Assembly: GCA_024642185.1 (NCBI GenBank)
Contig: JAHEBR010000060.1
Location: forward strand, 1 to 10,675
DNA from: Marivivens sp.
GTDB taxonomy: Bacteria; Pseudomonadota; Alphaproteobacteria; Rhodobacterales; Rhodobacteraceae
DNA: 10,675 nt
Reading direction: 5' to 3'
Shown one piece after another: positions 1-7,022 of the stretch (positions are counted from its first letter, which is position 1; each line of letters opens with the position of its first letter). The translations under genes were made by a program, and so were the position numbers. The notes beneath the pieces were generated by a model. That model had not been told where the DNA came from. It did not search any database and saw only the letters and a list, made by a program, of their open reading frames with translations.

Positions 1-1345
1 GGTGCGCGATTTCGTCGAGATGAACCGCGACCTGCCGGACCTGTGGGATCTGGCGCACGGGACGTGGGAGGATTGCTCCGGCCCCTCGCGCTTCAAGGAA
101 GAGGCGGCGCAAGAGGCCCTCGTGCGCGGCATCCGCGAGCTTTCCGACAAGCCGGTGGTTGGCGTCGGCCGCTTCACCAGCCCCGATGTGATGGCGCGGA
201 TGATCCGGCAGGGCACGCTCGATTTCATCGGCTGCGCGCGGCCGTCGATCGCCGATCCCTTCCTGCCCAAGAAGATCGAGGAGGGGCGGATCGAAGACAT
301 CCGCGAATGCATCGGCTGCAACATCTGTATCACCGGCGACATGACCCAAGGCATGGGCCGCTGCACGCAAAACCCCACATGGATGGAAGAATGGCGGCGC
401 GGCTGGCATCCTGAGCGGATGAACGCCAAGGGCGCGAGCCAGAATGTGTTGATCATAGGCTCTGGCCCGGCGGGGCTTGAGGCCGCGCGGGCGCTATCGC
501 TGCGCGGCTATGACGTGGCGATTGCCGAGGCCCGCGACGAGATCGGCGGGCGCGTCGCCCGCGAGCGCAAGCTGCCGGGGCTTTCGGCTTGGGGGCGGGT
601 GGTGGATTACCGCCAGTATCAGCTGTCGCAGCGCCCCAACGTCGAGACCTACCTCGCCTCGCGCCTCGATGCCGGGCAGATCCTCGAATTCGGCTTCCAG
701 AACGTCTGCATCGCTACCGGAGCACGCTGGCGGGCCGATGGCGTGGCGCGGCAGCACGTTGTGCCGATGTCGATGGACAAGGCGATGCCGGTCTATACAC
801 CGGATGACCTGATGGCGGGGCGGCTGCCCAAGGGCCGTGTCGTCGTTTTCGATGACGATCATTACTACATGGGCGGCGTCTTGGCCGAGCTTCTGGCGCA
901 AGCGGGTTGCGAGGTGACGCTCATCACGCCCGCGCCATACGTCTCCGACTGGGCGCGCAACACGCTCGAGCAGGCGGCGATCCATGTCCGGCTGGCGGCG
1001 GCGGGGGTGAGGATCGTCCTCAACCGCGGCGTGGCGGCGATCCATGCGGGCGAGGTCGAGACCAATTGCAGCTATACCGACGCCCGCGAGCGGACGGCTT
1101 GCGACGCGGTGGTGATCGTCGGCTCGCGGCGCTCGGAGGATGGTCTTTTCCACGACCTTCAGGCACGGAAGGCCGATTGGGCCGATGCCGGCATCCTCTC
1201 GGTCAAGGTCATTGGTGATGCCTGCGCGCCGGGGCCGATTGCTTGGGCGACCCACGCCGGCCACCGCTATGCCCGCGAGCTGGACGAACCCGAGCGGGGC
1301 GATGCCATACCCTTCCGCCGCGAGGTGACGCGCCTTGCCGACTGA
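1..1345 (+). CDS. Trimethylamine dehydrogenase-like FMN/4Fe-4S/ADP-binding oxidoreductase (5' end missing)
   Basis: Likely oxidises or demethylates an N-methylated amine or amino acid in the cytoplasm and passes electrons through an iron-sulfur cluster to an electron carrier. The gene runs in from the left edge, so the GTG at position 2 is only the first in-frame codon and not a real start. The visible 447 residues begin near the end of the old-yellow-enzyme barrel. Residues 76-90 (IGCARPSIADPFLPK) and a GPSRF motif (27-31) match the trimethylamine/dimethylamine dehydrogenase branch. Cys103, Cys106, Cys109 and Cys121 form the C-x2-C-x2-C-x11-C 4Fe-4S site; the GWHPE motif (134-138) follows, as in TMADH. 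A Rossmann GSGPAG (153-158) opens the ADP/FAD-like domain. From memory of TMADH (about 729 aa), roughly 240 N-terminal residues are missing, including the region that would show whether FMN is covalently bound to Cys. Related annotations include N-methylproline demethylase (StcD-like) and histamine dehydrogenase; the substrate cannot be decided here. It is followed directly by a deacylase gene, suggesting one operon. Confidence 0.88.
   Translation, partial: VRDFVEMNRDLPDLWDLAHGTWEDCSGPSRFKEEAAQEALVRGIRELSDKPVVGVGRFTSPDVMARMIRQGTLDFIGCARPSIADPFLPKKIEEGRIEDIRECIGCNICITGDMTQGMGRCTQNPTWMEEWRRGWHPERMNAKGASQNVLIIGSGPAGLEAARALSLRGYDVAIAEARDEIGGRVARERKLPGLSAWGRVVDYRQYQLSQRPNVETYLASRLDAGQILEFGFQNVCIATGARWRADGVARQHVVPMSMDKAMPVYTPDDLMAGRLPKGRVVVFDDDHYYMGGVLAELLAQAGCEVTLITPAPYVSDWARNTLEQAAIHVRLAAAGVRIVLNRGVAAIHAGEVETNCSYTDARERTACDAVVIVGSRRSEDGLFHDLQARKADWADAGILSVKVIGDACAPGPIAWATHAGHRYARELDEPERGDAIPFRREVTRLAD
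1322..1327 (+). promoter_or_regulatory. Shine-Dalgarno-like GAGGTG inside the end of the oxidoreductase gene
   Basis: GAGGTG lies 7 nt before an in-frame TTG at 1335 and 19 nt before the ATG at 1347. The spacing fits initiation at the TTG. The ATG lies one base after the upstream TGA stop (TGAGATG), which would suit reinitiation by terminating ribosomes. The two starts differ by only four residues. Confidence 0.4.
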
Positions 1346-1346
1346 G

Positions 1347-2495
1347 ATGACCCGCACGCTTGAGATCCTCGACCGCCTCATCGCTTTCGATACGGTGAGC
1401 GCGAAATCGAACCTTTCGCTGGTGGACTATGCCGAGGGGCTTCTCAGGAATACCGGCGCTCGGGTGCAGCGGTTCTCTGATGCTACTGGGCAGAAGGCGG
1501 GTCTTTATGCCGAGATCGGGCCTGCGGGGCAGGGGATTGCGCTTTCGGGGCATACGGATGTGGTGCCGGTGGAAGGGCAGGTCTGGACCCGCGATCCCTT
1601 TCGGCTGAGCATCGACGGTGGCCGCGTCTATGGCCGTGGCACGACCGACATGAAAGGCTTTGTCGCGGGTGCGCTGGCGCTGGCCGAGCGGGCAGGCAGG
1701 GCAAAGTTGCGCGAGCCGCTCAAGATTATCCTTTCCTATGACGAAGAGGTGGGCTGCCTCGGCCTCAAGGAAATGTTGCCAAACCTCCTGCCCCTGATCG
1801 GCTCGCCCCGCGCCGTTATCGTGGGCGAACCGACCGAGATGCGGGTCGCCATCGGCCATAAAGGGAAAGTCGCGCTGAAGGCCGTCTGCAACGGGCAGGC
1901 GGGGCATTCGGCGATGGCGCCCGATTTCGTCAACGCGATCCATCTCGCCACCGATTTCGTTTCCGCAGTCCGCGAGGCCCAGGCCGGGATTGCCGCCAAA
2001 GGCGCGCAGGAAGACGGCTACGACATTCCCTATTCGACCCTTCACGTCGGCAAGATCGCGGGCGGCAAGGCGCTCAACATCGTGCCTGACCGCGCCGAGA
2101 TCGACTTTGAAATCCGACACCTTGCGGCCGACGATCCCCGCGCGACGATTGCCGCTTTGACGGCCCGCGCCAAAGAGATCGCCGCCCGCTACAAGGCGGC
2201 CTTTCCGCAGGCCCTCATCGAGATCGAGGAGCGCAACGCCTATCCCGGCCTTGCCGTCGACGCTGCGGCTGAGGTCGTGGGGCTGGTGCAGCGCTTTTCG
2301 GGGCGGGGCGGGACGTTCAAGGTTCCCTATGGCACCGAAGGCGGCTTTTTCGCCGAGGCGGGGCTGCCTACGGTTGTTTGCGGGCCGGGCTCGATGGCAG
2401 GGCAGGGGCACAAGCCGGACGAGTATATCGCCCTGAGCCAGTTGGTGGCGCTGGACGCGATGCTGGATAGGGTTTTGGCTGAAATCTCTGCCTGA
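1347..2495 (+). CDS. ArgE/DapE-family metallopeptidase (acetylornithine deacetylase-like)
   Basis: An M20-family amidohydrolase of 382 residues, the usual ArgE length, predicted to cleave an N-acyl group from an amino acid in the cytoplasm with two zinc/cobalt ions. All expected residues are visible: His69 in SGHTD with Asp71, bridging Asp101 in GTTDMKG, the Glu133-Glu134 pair in YDEE, Glu161 in GEPTE, and His355 in GHKPDE. His187 in GHSAM lies in the lid/dimerisation domain (about 170-285). I chose the ATG at 1347, which gives the usual N-terminus MTRTLEILDRL. A TTG at 1335 in the same frame has better ribosome-binding-site spacing and would add four residues. The gene follows the TMADH-like oxidoreductase with no gap, so the two are probably cotranscribed. 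This suggests a catabolic deacylase of a methylated or acylated amino acid rather than arginine biosynthesis, but acetylornithine deacetylase activity cannot be excluded. No strong terminator follows, only a weak hairpin at 2512-2526. Confidence 0.88.
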   Translation: MTRTLEILDRLIAFDTVSAKSNLSLVDYAEGLLRNTGARVQRFSDATGQKAGLYAEIGPAGQGIALSGHTDVVPVEGQVWTRDPFRLSIDGGRVYGRGTTDMKGFVAGALALAERAGRAKLREPLKIILSYDEEVGCLGLKEMLPNLLPLIGSPRAVIVGEPTEMRVAIGHKGKVALKAVCNGQAGHSAMAPDFVNAIHLATDFVSAVREAQAGIAAKGAQEDGYDIPYSTLHVGKIAGGKALNIVPDRAEIDFEIRHLAADDPRATIAALTARAKEIAARYKAAFPQALIEIEERNAYPGLAVDAAAEVVGLVQRFSGRGGTFKVPYGTEGGFFAEAGLPTVVCGPGSMAGQGHKPDEYIALSQLVALDAMLDRVLAEISA

Positions 2496-2511
2496 GCGGC
2501 CCGGTCAAACA

Positions 2512-2526
2512 CGGAATAAAGTTCCG
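2512..2526 (+). terminator. Weak hairpin after the deacylase gene
   Basis: CGGAA and TTCCG form a 5-bp stem around a 5-nt loop, 16 nt after the deacylase stop codon. There is no T-tract, so it is a poor intrinsic terminator and may have no function. Confidence 0.15.
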
Positions 2527-2603
2527 ACACTGGCTGACAAGGTGGAAATCTGTTCCCTGGTCGTTTGGGCCTTTGGTGAGCCGTTCTATTTCAGTTGGGT
2601 TCT

Positions 2604-2650
2604 TTGCCACAGTCTCCTTATTTTTATGCAATAATTGTAATCGGTTAGAT
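2604..2650 (+). promoter_or_regulatory. Candidate promoter and AT-rich operator region for the yeeE-like pair
   Basis: The 193 nt between 2496 and 2688 contain a markedly AT-rich stretch (about 2618-2658) in an otherwise GC-rich window. A candidate sigma-70 type promoter is TTGCCA (2604-2609), a 17-nt spacer, and TGCAAT (2627-2632). The short inverted repeat CAAT-A-ATTG overlaps the -10 element at 2629-2637 and could be part of an operator. In other bacteria, YeeE/YedE genes are often controlled by ArsR-type sulfide/persulfide sensors (BigR/SqrR); I do not see a clear copy of their ATTC-N8-GAAT site, so a specific regulator is not claimed. Confidence 0.35.
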
Positions 2651-2688
2651 GAAATGTGATCTTTGTGGGGAACCACCGGAGATTGCCC

Positions 2689-3129
2689 ATGCCCCTTTTG
2701 TCCATTCCGTCCGACTGGCTCTTCGGCCTTTTGGGGGGGCTTATCATCGGCCTTTCCGCGGCTGTCTTGCTTCTCGGCAACGCCCGCATCCTTGGCGCGA
2801 GCGGCATTCTTGGCTCGGTCATTGACGGGAGCGAGCCTGATGCCGCGACCGAGCGGCTGTGGTTCCTCGGTGCGCTGATCGGCGTGCCAGCGATTGCCGT
2901 TCTGATCTTTGGCGCACCGCAGACGAACGTTTCCGGTGATCTGCCCCTGCTCGCATTGGCCGGTGTTCTCGTAGGTCTCGGCACGCGGTTGGCCAATGGC
3001 TGCACCTCGGGCCACGGGGTCTGCGGGATGTCGCGGTTCTCGTGGCGGAGCATTGTCTCGACCCTTGTCTACCTCGCTGCTGGTTTTGTGGTCATGTTTG
3101 TGGCCCGCCACATCTTCGGAGTTCTCTGA
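2689..3129 (+). CDS. YeeE/YedE family membrane protein, N-terminal half (TsuA-like sulfur transporter)
   Basis: A hydrophobic protein of 146 residues corresponding to the first half of YeeE/YedE (TsuA) transporters, which bring thiosulfate or related sulfur compounds across the inner membrane. Membrane segments are visible at about 10-30, 57-75, 86-103 and 121-139. The family signature GCTSGHGVCG lies at 104-113 with Cys105 and Cys112; such cysteines relay the sulfur substrate in TsuA. The ATG at 2689 is preferred over an upstream in-frame GTG (2656) because GGAGA (2678-2682) lies 6 nt before it and the protein then starts directly before the first helix. Its stop overlaps the start of the second half by one base (TGATG), so the two are made together, presumably as a heterodimer. 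No TusA, rhodanese or sulfur dioxygenase gene is nearby in the window to confirm the substrate. Confidence 0.85.
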   Translation: MPLLSIPSDWLFGLLGGLIIGLSAAVLLLGNARILGASGILGSVIDGSEPDAATERLWFLGALIGVPAIAVLIFGAPQTNVSGDLPLLALAGVLVGLGTRLANGCTSGHGVCGMSRFSWRSIVSTLVYLAAGFVVMFVARHIFGVL

Positions 3130-3554
3130 TGCGCAATATCGTTTCTGCCATTTCCGGGGGCCTGTTCGGGCTGGGTCTTTTGATCTCGGGCATGACCGAT
3201 ACGGCCAAGGTTCAGGGCTGGCTCGATCTCTTTGGACAGTGGGACCCGACGCTCGCCTTCGTTCTAGGCGGTGCCATCCTGCCGATGCTCTTGGCTTGGC
3301 GTGTCGCGGCGCGGCGCAAAGTTTCGGCGACAGGCGAGGCCTTTCCGGCCCTGCCCGGGCCCCTTATCGACGGTCGGCTTTTGACAGGGTCGGTCCTTTT
3401 CGGGGCAGGTTGGGCGCTGGCGGGGTTTTGCCCAGGGCCTGCCATCGCCTCGCTGACATGGGGCGGGCTCGGCGGGCTTGTGTTCGTGATCGCGATGGTT
3501 GGCGGGATGGTCCTAAGCACAGTTGTCGGCAAACGCCGCCTCGCCGCGGCTTGA
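3129..3554 (+). CDS. YeeE/YedE family membrane protein, C-terminal half
   Basis: A 141-residue membrane protein matching the second half of YeeE/YedE transporters. Membrane segments appear at about 4-21, 41-58, 86-102 and 112-133, and the conserved GFCPGPA motif lies at 99-105 with Cys101. GGAG (3118-3121) sits 7 nt before the ATG. The start codon shares one base with the stop of the preceding half, so translation is coupled. The pair would rebuild the pseudo-twofold pore that is a single chain in longer TsuA proteins. The role in thiosulfate or other sulfane-sulfur uptake is inferred from the family; the exact substrate and direction are unknown. It converges on a minus-strand gene 10 nt away, so the unit ends here. 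Confidence 0.84.
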   Translation: MRNIVSAISGGLFGLGLLISGMTDTAKVQGWLDLFGQWDPTLAFVLGGAILPMLLAWRVAARRKVSATGEAFPALPGPLIDGRLLTGSVLFGAGWALAGFCPGPAIASLTWGGLGGLVFVIAMVGGMVLSTVVGKRRLAAA

Positions 3555-3573
3555 GATTCAAGCTTCAGCCGCG
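3545..3573. terminator. Possible shared hairpin between convergent genes
   Basis: CGCGGC (3545-3550) and GCCGCG (3568-3573) can pair, with a second inner stem CTTGA/TCAAG within the loop. The structure spans the stop codons of both convergent genes, which are 10 nt apart. There is no T-run on either side, so if it terminates transcription it is not a classical intrinsic terminator; it might instead protect 3' ends. Confidence 0.35.
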
Positions 3574-4050
3574 CAGCTTGGCTAGAAAGCCCTCAAGGAT
3601 CAACAGGCTGTCTTTGTTACCCGCGAGTGCCGCCGCTGCGTAGTCAAGTAACGCAACCTCGTGATCGAGCAGGAGCTGTGCGTCTGCCCGTTCCGTATCG
3701 TCAGCGGCTTTGACGACCGCATCGAATTCAGCGACAAAGACGGGATATTCCTCGCACATCCTGCGAAGCAGATCATGCCAGTCGACGCTTCGCAGAGTTT
3801 CAGCCTCGCTCCGGCCCTCGGCGCGAATAGTGGCGGCGCGTGCCGGATCGACCGCCAACCGCTCTGCCATGGGCGCCAGCACCTGGAGCATCGCGCCCTC
3901 AATCGAGGACATGAGACCAAGAGCTCTGCTGGCTTCCCCTGTATGAAAGCGCGCAAGCGTTGCAAAGAAGGTCTCTCCCAAGATTTCCTCCTCATAGAAG
4001 GCGCGAAGTCCGTCGGCCGAGCTGGCAAATGTTCTGGGGGCGAGTGTCAT
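3565..4050 (-). CDS. Small all-helical protein of unknown function, coupled to an amine oxidase (possibly ferritin-like)
   Basis: I do not recognise this 161-residue protein. It is soluble and rich in Ala, Leu, Glu and Asp, with no signal peptide or membrane helix. It reads as four or more amphipathic helices at about 13-35, 40-65, 88-117 and 119-145. Acidic and His residues recur in the helices: Glu20-22 and Glu26, His36 and Glu39, Glu51, Glu108 with Asp110, and Asp129-His130-Glu131 with Asp136. This spacing is reminiscent of ferritin-like carboxylate proteins, but no clean pair of E-x2-H motifs is present, so the resemblance is weak. The ATG overlaps the stop of the FAD oxidase gene as ATGA, which indicates translational coupling and a role tied to the oxidase, for example peroxide or metal handling, a chaperone, or a subunit. 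It is the last gene of the minus-strand cluster. The call as a real gene is firm; the function is not. Confidence 0.75.
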   Translation of the reverse strand: MTLAPRTFASSADGLRAFYEEEILGETFFATLARFHTGEASRALGLMSSIEGAMLQVLAPMAERLAVDPARAATIRAEGRSEAETLRSVDWHDLLRRMCEEYPVFVAEFDAVVKAADDTERADAQLLLDHEVALLDYAAAALAGNKDSLLILEGFLAKLRG

Positions 4051-5330
4051 GTTAGAGCCTCTGCGAGTCTGTCATTCATCTGCCGCCAACGATAGCTTGC
4101 CTCGGCTGCAACCAAGCCGAGGGGTCCGAAGGTTGCCTGTTTTGGGATGGCCGTGAACGGCGCAAGCGCCTCGGGTTCTCCCGATAGAGCCTTGCTCATG
4201 GCGATTGCGGCGGCTGGCGCGGTGTTCATGCCGTGGCCACCGAAACCGGCCATTGTGAACAGCCCTGGCTCGATTTCGCCCACATAGGGCATGAAATGGC
4301 GGGCATAGCCCATGTTGCCGGCCCAGGCCGTGTCGATGCCGATGCGGGCCTTCTTCATATCGCCGGCCATGGCGGGATAAATCTTTCCGATATCTTTGGC
4401 GACCATGCGGCGGACGGCTCCGATTTCGAGAGTTCCGAACGCGGTGATCCCGAGCCCCCAGAGCAGCCGCCCATCGGGCAGGCGGCGGTAGTAGTTGCCA
4501 GCGCGGCGTGTATCGCCAACGCCAAAGCGGGTGGGGATGTGCTCGTCAAGAACATCGGGCATCGGGTCGGTGACGCCGATATAGGTTCGGATCGGCAAAA
4601 GAAGCCGCGCGAGCCGTCCGGTTTCCCGCCCGCCATAGCCGCCCGTCGCCACAACCACGCGATCTGCTTGGATCGTCTTTCGGTCCGTAATGATGGCAAA
4701 GCCGGAGCCTCGCCGATCAATACGTTCGGCCGTCACGTTCTCCACAATAGCCTGCCCCGCCCCGAGCGCGTCGCAGGCAAGGGCGCGCATAAAATTCAGA
4801 GGGTGAAACTGAAACCCTGCGTCGGAGTGAAGGCCATAGCGGTAGCGCGGGCTGGTCGTTTCCGCCTTCAGTTCGGCTCCGGTCAGGAGGCGTGAAGCGG
4901 GATCGACGTCTGCAGGTGGCCGCCCCGACAGTGAGACTGTCAGTATGCCGTCCTTGGGGGCCGCCGCCTCATAGCCCTTGCGGCCCATCCGCTCGCGCAT
5001 CCATGCGAGGCCGCCAGACGCGATATCGTCCAGCACCGTGGCCTTGTCCTCGCCAACGAGCCTTTCCAGTTGATCATCGCCAGCGGCCCAACCAGCCGAG
5101 CAAAAGCCGCCGTTGCGCCCCGAGGCGCCGCCTGCGACCTGGCCCGCCTCAAGCAGGGCCGCTGAAACGCCCGCCTCGGCAAGACGCCAGAGCAGGGAGA
5201 GGCCCGCGAGCCCGCCGCCTATGATCACCGTGTCATAGGCCGGGGAAAGGTCGGCAAGCGCTGCCGTTTCGGGCGGGGCGATCCCCGTCTGCTCATACCA
5301 TGTCGTCGCCGTCAGCGCGTTTGGGCTCAA
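4047..5330 (-). CDS. FAD-dependent amine/amino-acid oxidase (DAO family, PuuB/OrdL-like)
   Basis: A 427-residue cytoplasmic flavoprotein of the DAO family, similar in layout to gamma-glutamylputrescine oxidase: it would oxidise a C-N bond of an amine or N-substituted amino acid with FAD. An N-terminal extension of about 33 residues precedes the dinucleotide fold IIGGGLAGL (36-44). ASGRNGGF (69-76) is typical of this subfamily, ATGGY (228-232) closes the FAD domain, and GFGGHGMNTAP (362-372) is the C-terminal FAD contact. The start is TTG (5330-5328), sharing bases with the permease stop as TTGA. AAGGG lies about 9 nt upstream, and no in-frame ATG precedes the FAD motif, so TTG is the best choice. 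The gene sits between an amino-acid-type ABC permease and a small helical protein, both overlapping by 4 nt. The imported compound is therefore probably its substrate. Exact substrate unknown; polyamine conjugates, sarcosine-like or D-amino acids are options. Confidence 0.87.
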   Translation of the reverse strand: MSPNALTATTWYEQTGIAPPETAALADLSPAYDTVIIGGGLAGLSLLWRLAEAGVSAALLEAGQVAGGASGRNGGFCSAGWAAGDDQLERLVGEDKATVLDDIASGGLAWMRERMGRKGYEAAAPKDGILTVSLSGRPPADVDPASRLLTGAELKAETTSPRYRYGLHSDAGFQFHPLNFMRALACDALGAGQAIVENVTAERIDRRGSGFAIITDRKTIQADRVVVATGGYGGRETGRLARLLLPIRTYIGVTDPMPDVLDEHIPTRFGVGDTRRAGNYYRRLPDGRLLWGLGITAFGTLEIGAVRRMVAKDIGKIYPAMAGDMKKARIGIDTAWAGNMGYARHFMPYVGEIEPGLFTMAGFGGHGMNTAPAAAIAMSKALSGEPEALAPFTAIPKQATFGPLGLVAAEASYRWRQMNDRLAEALT

Positions 5331-7015
5331 TGCGATTTGCCCTTGTTGACCATCCGATCGAGCGACTTGATCCCCGAAGCCGCGATCAGCGTCAGAAGCA
5401 CATAGATCAGCGCGGCCGAGTTGAAGGGCTCGAAGGCGAGGAAACTCTGCGCCTGAAACTCGCGCATCCGCTGCGTGAGGTCGCGCACCGAGAGGATCGA
5501 CACGAGCGAGGTGTCTTTCAGCATGGCGATGAACTCGTTGCCAAGCGCGGGCAGGACGATGGCCACGGCCTGTGGCACGATGATGAACCGCGCGATCTGC
5601 ATTTCCTTGAGGCCGAGTGTCCGCGCGGCCTCGATCTGGCCCTTGGGGATGGCCTCGATCCCGGCGCGGAAGATCTCGGCCATATAGGCGGAATAGCCGA
5701 TGGCGATCGCCATGATCCCGCGGGTCATCATCTGCAGATCAATATAGCCCGCCGAGGCGCTTTTGAGAGCGCCGGCAAGTGGCAGGCCAACGTAAAGGAT
5801 GATGACGAGCATCGGCACGCCGCGGATCGTGTCGACGAAGAAGTCGGAAAAGACGGCCAAGGGGTGCGACGTCAGGATCGCACCGATGCCGACCAGAAGA
5901 AGGAAAAGAGCGCCGAGTGCGAGGCAGACGATGGCGATGGTCTTGGTGGTGATCGGTAGATAGTCCGCTTGCCAGAGGATCGGCTGATCGGCCACGGCGC
6001 CTTGCGGCAGAAGCGCCGACGAGATCGTGCCCTTCTCCAGAAGGTCGATCGCCTGCTCGACTGTGGCGAGCGAACGGACCTTGTAGGGCTCGTCCGGGAT
6101 CACGTCGCCAAATTCGCCATAGCGGATCGTATCGGTGAGGCGCTGCGGGGTGCCGGAAACGATTCCGATGCGCCCGTCGAGCGAGCCGACAAGCTCGACC
6201 TCGACATGGGGGCGGGTGAAGAAGAAAACCGAAGACGCGACCAGTACGACGCCCAGAACCCCAAAGATGATCGACGCCATGCGCGAGGGGTTGAGGCGCG
6301 TCAGGAGCGCCCAGACAAGGCCGAGGATCGAGGCGCCGATATAGGCGAAGAAGGCCGCGCGCAGCGTGACCATGAGGCCAACGGCAAAACCGGCATGGGC
6401 CATCATCAGCACATAGAAAGCCGCTACGAAATTAACCAACAGAAGGGCGATCCAGAGCGCTTTGCCAGCCACGGTGCGGTGCGCCGAGATCGGCGCGATG
6501 GCCCAGCCGAGCGACAAAAGCGCAAGGCCGGCGGCCACCACCATATATTTGTGGGCCGCCTCGAGCATGGCCACCTGGAAATCGGGATCGAGAATGAAGG
6601 TATTGTCGACAACGATCACGAAATCGACAGAGCGCGGATCGAACTCGTTGACCACGACCGAGACCAGATAGCTGTCGATCGCCGGAAGCTGCGACAGAAA
6701 CGCCAAAAGAACCGTCTGGACAGCAAGGGCAATCGCCGCGCGGCGCCGGTCACGGGCAATGCTTTCGGGGCCTTCGTCCGGCCGCAGCGACCGCAGCACC
6801 CAGAGGCTTCCCAAAAAGCCAGAGACGCCCACCGCCGAGAACATCAGGAACATCGCAAAGAGGGTCCAGGGATCGCTTTCGATGCCCAAGACCGCCTTCA
6901 GCGCGGGGCCGTAGCTGCGCGAGGTGGCGATGAGCCAGATGATGACGGGGAAGACGGAGAGGAAGACAAGGTTCGAAGCGCGGATGCCGCGCATCCAGCC
7001 GAAAAGGGCAGTCAT
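5327..7015 (-). CDS. Large amino-acid ABC transporter permease (HisM type) with an N-terminal membrane domain and an internal extracytoplasmic insert
   Basis: Inner-membrane subunit of a class 3 amino-acid importer, 562 residues, more than twice the usual HisM/GlnP length of about 220-240. Residues 1-205 form an extra membrane domain with hydrophobic segments near 16-31, 50-73, 93-111, 156-176 and 184-204 and a loop at 112-155. The HisM core appears to start at 209-238 (a GLMVTLR-type helix). It is then interrupted: a helix at 247-267, a polar stretch at 268-350, and a helix at 357-381 come before the core resumes at DTIRGVPMLVIILY (395-408). The EAA loop, which docks the ATPase, is clear at 455-482 (IPKGQIEAARTLGLKEMQ and following). 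The polar insert resembles part of a solute-binding protein (GRIGIVSGTPQ at 281-291, LLEKGTISSALLP at 325-337). The gene follows its binding-protein gene after a terminator hairpin and overlaps the oxidase start. No ABC ATPase gene is adjacent. The start ATG (7013-7015) has AAAGG upstream. Confidence 0.88.
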   Translation of the reverse strand: MTALFGWMRGIRASNLVFLSVFPVIIWLIATSRSYGPALKAVLGIESDPWTLFAMFLMFSAVGVSGFLGSLWVLRSLRPDEGPESIARDRRRAAIALAVQTVLLAFLSQLPAIDSYLVSVVVNEFDPRSVDFVIVVDNTFILDPDFQVAMLEAAHKYMVVAAGLALLSLGWAIAPISAHRTVAGKALWIALLLVNFVAAFYVLMMAHAGFAVGLMVTLRAAFFAYIGASILGLVWALLTRLNPSRMASIIFGVLGVVLVASSVFFFTRPHVEVELVGSLDGRIGIVSGTPQRLTDTIRYGEFGDVIPDEPYKVRSLATVEQAIDLLEKGTISSALLPQGAVADQPILWQADYLPITTKTIAIVCLALGALFLLLVGIGAILTSHPLAVFSDFFVDTIRGVPMLVIILYVGLPLAGALKSASAGYIDLQMMTRGIMAIAIGYSAYMAEIFRAGIEAIPKGQIEAARTLGLKEMQIARFIIVPQAVAIVLPALGNEFIAMLKDTSLVSILSVRDLTQRMREFQAQSFLAFEPFNSAALIYVLLTLIAASGIKSLDRMVNKGKSH

Positions 7016-7022
7016 TCGACAG

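Noticed and set aside
494..1381. Minus-strand open frame of 295 codons opposite the TMADH-like gene
   Set aside because: Composition is Arg/His/Pro-rich and no recognisable domain exists; the plus-strand frame carries the 4Fe-4S and Rossmann motifs.
1209..2411. Minus-strand open frame of 400 codons opposite the deacylase
   Set aside because: Antisense shadow: low-complexity charged sequence without motifs, while the plus strand has every M20 metal ligand.
2656..2688. Upstream GTG start for the first yeeE-like gene
   Set aside because: It would place a polar stretch ahead of the first helix and lacks a ribosome-binding site, whereas ATG 2689 has GGAGA at 6 nt.
2368..3111. Minus-strand open frame of 247 codons across the deacylase end, the intergenic region and the first yeeE-like gene
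   Set aside because: Although it crosses the AT-rich gap, its product is charged and repetitive in composition, has no plausible start signal, and conflicts with well-supported plus-strand genes.
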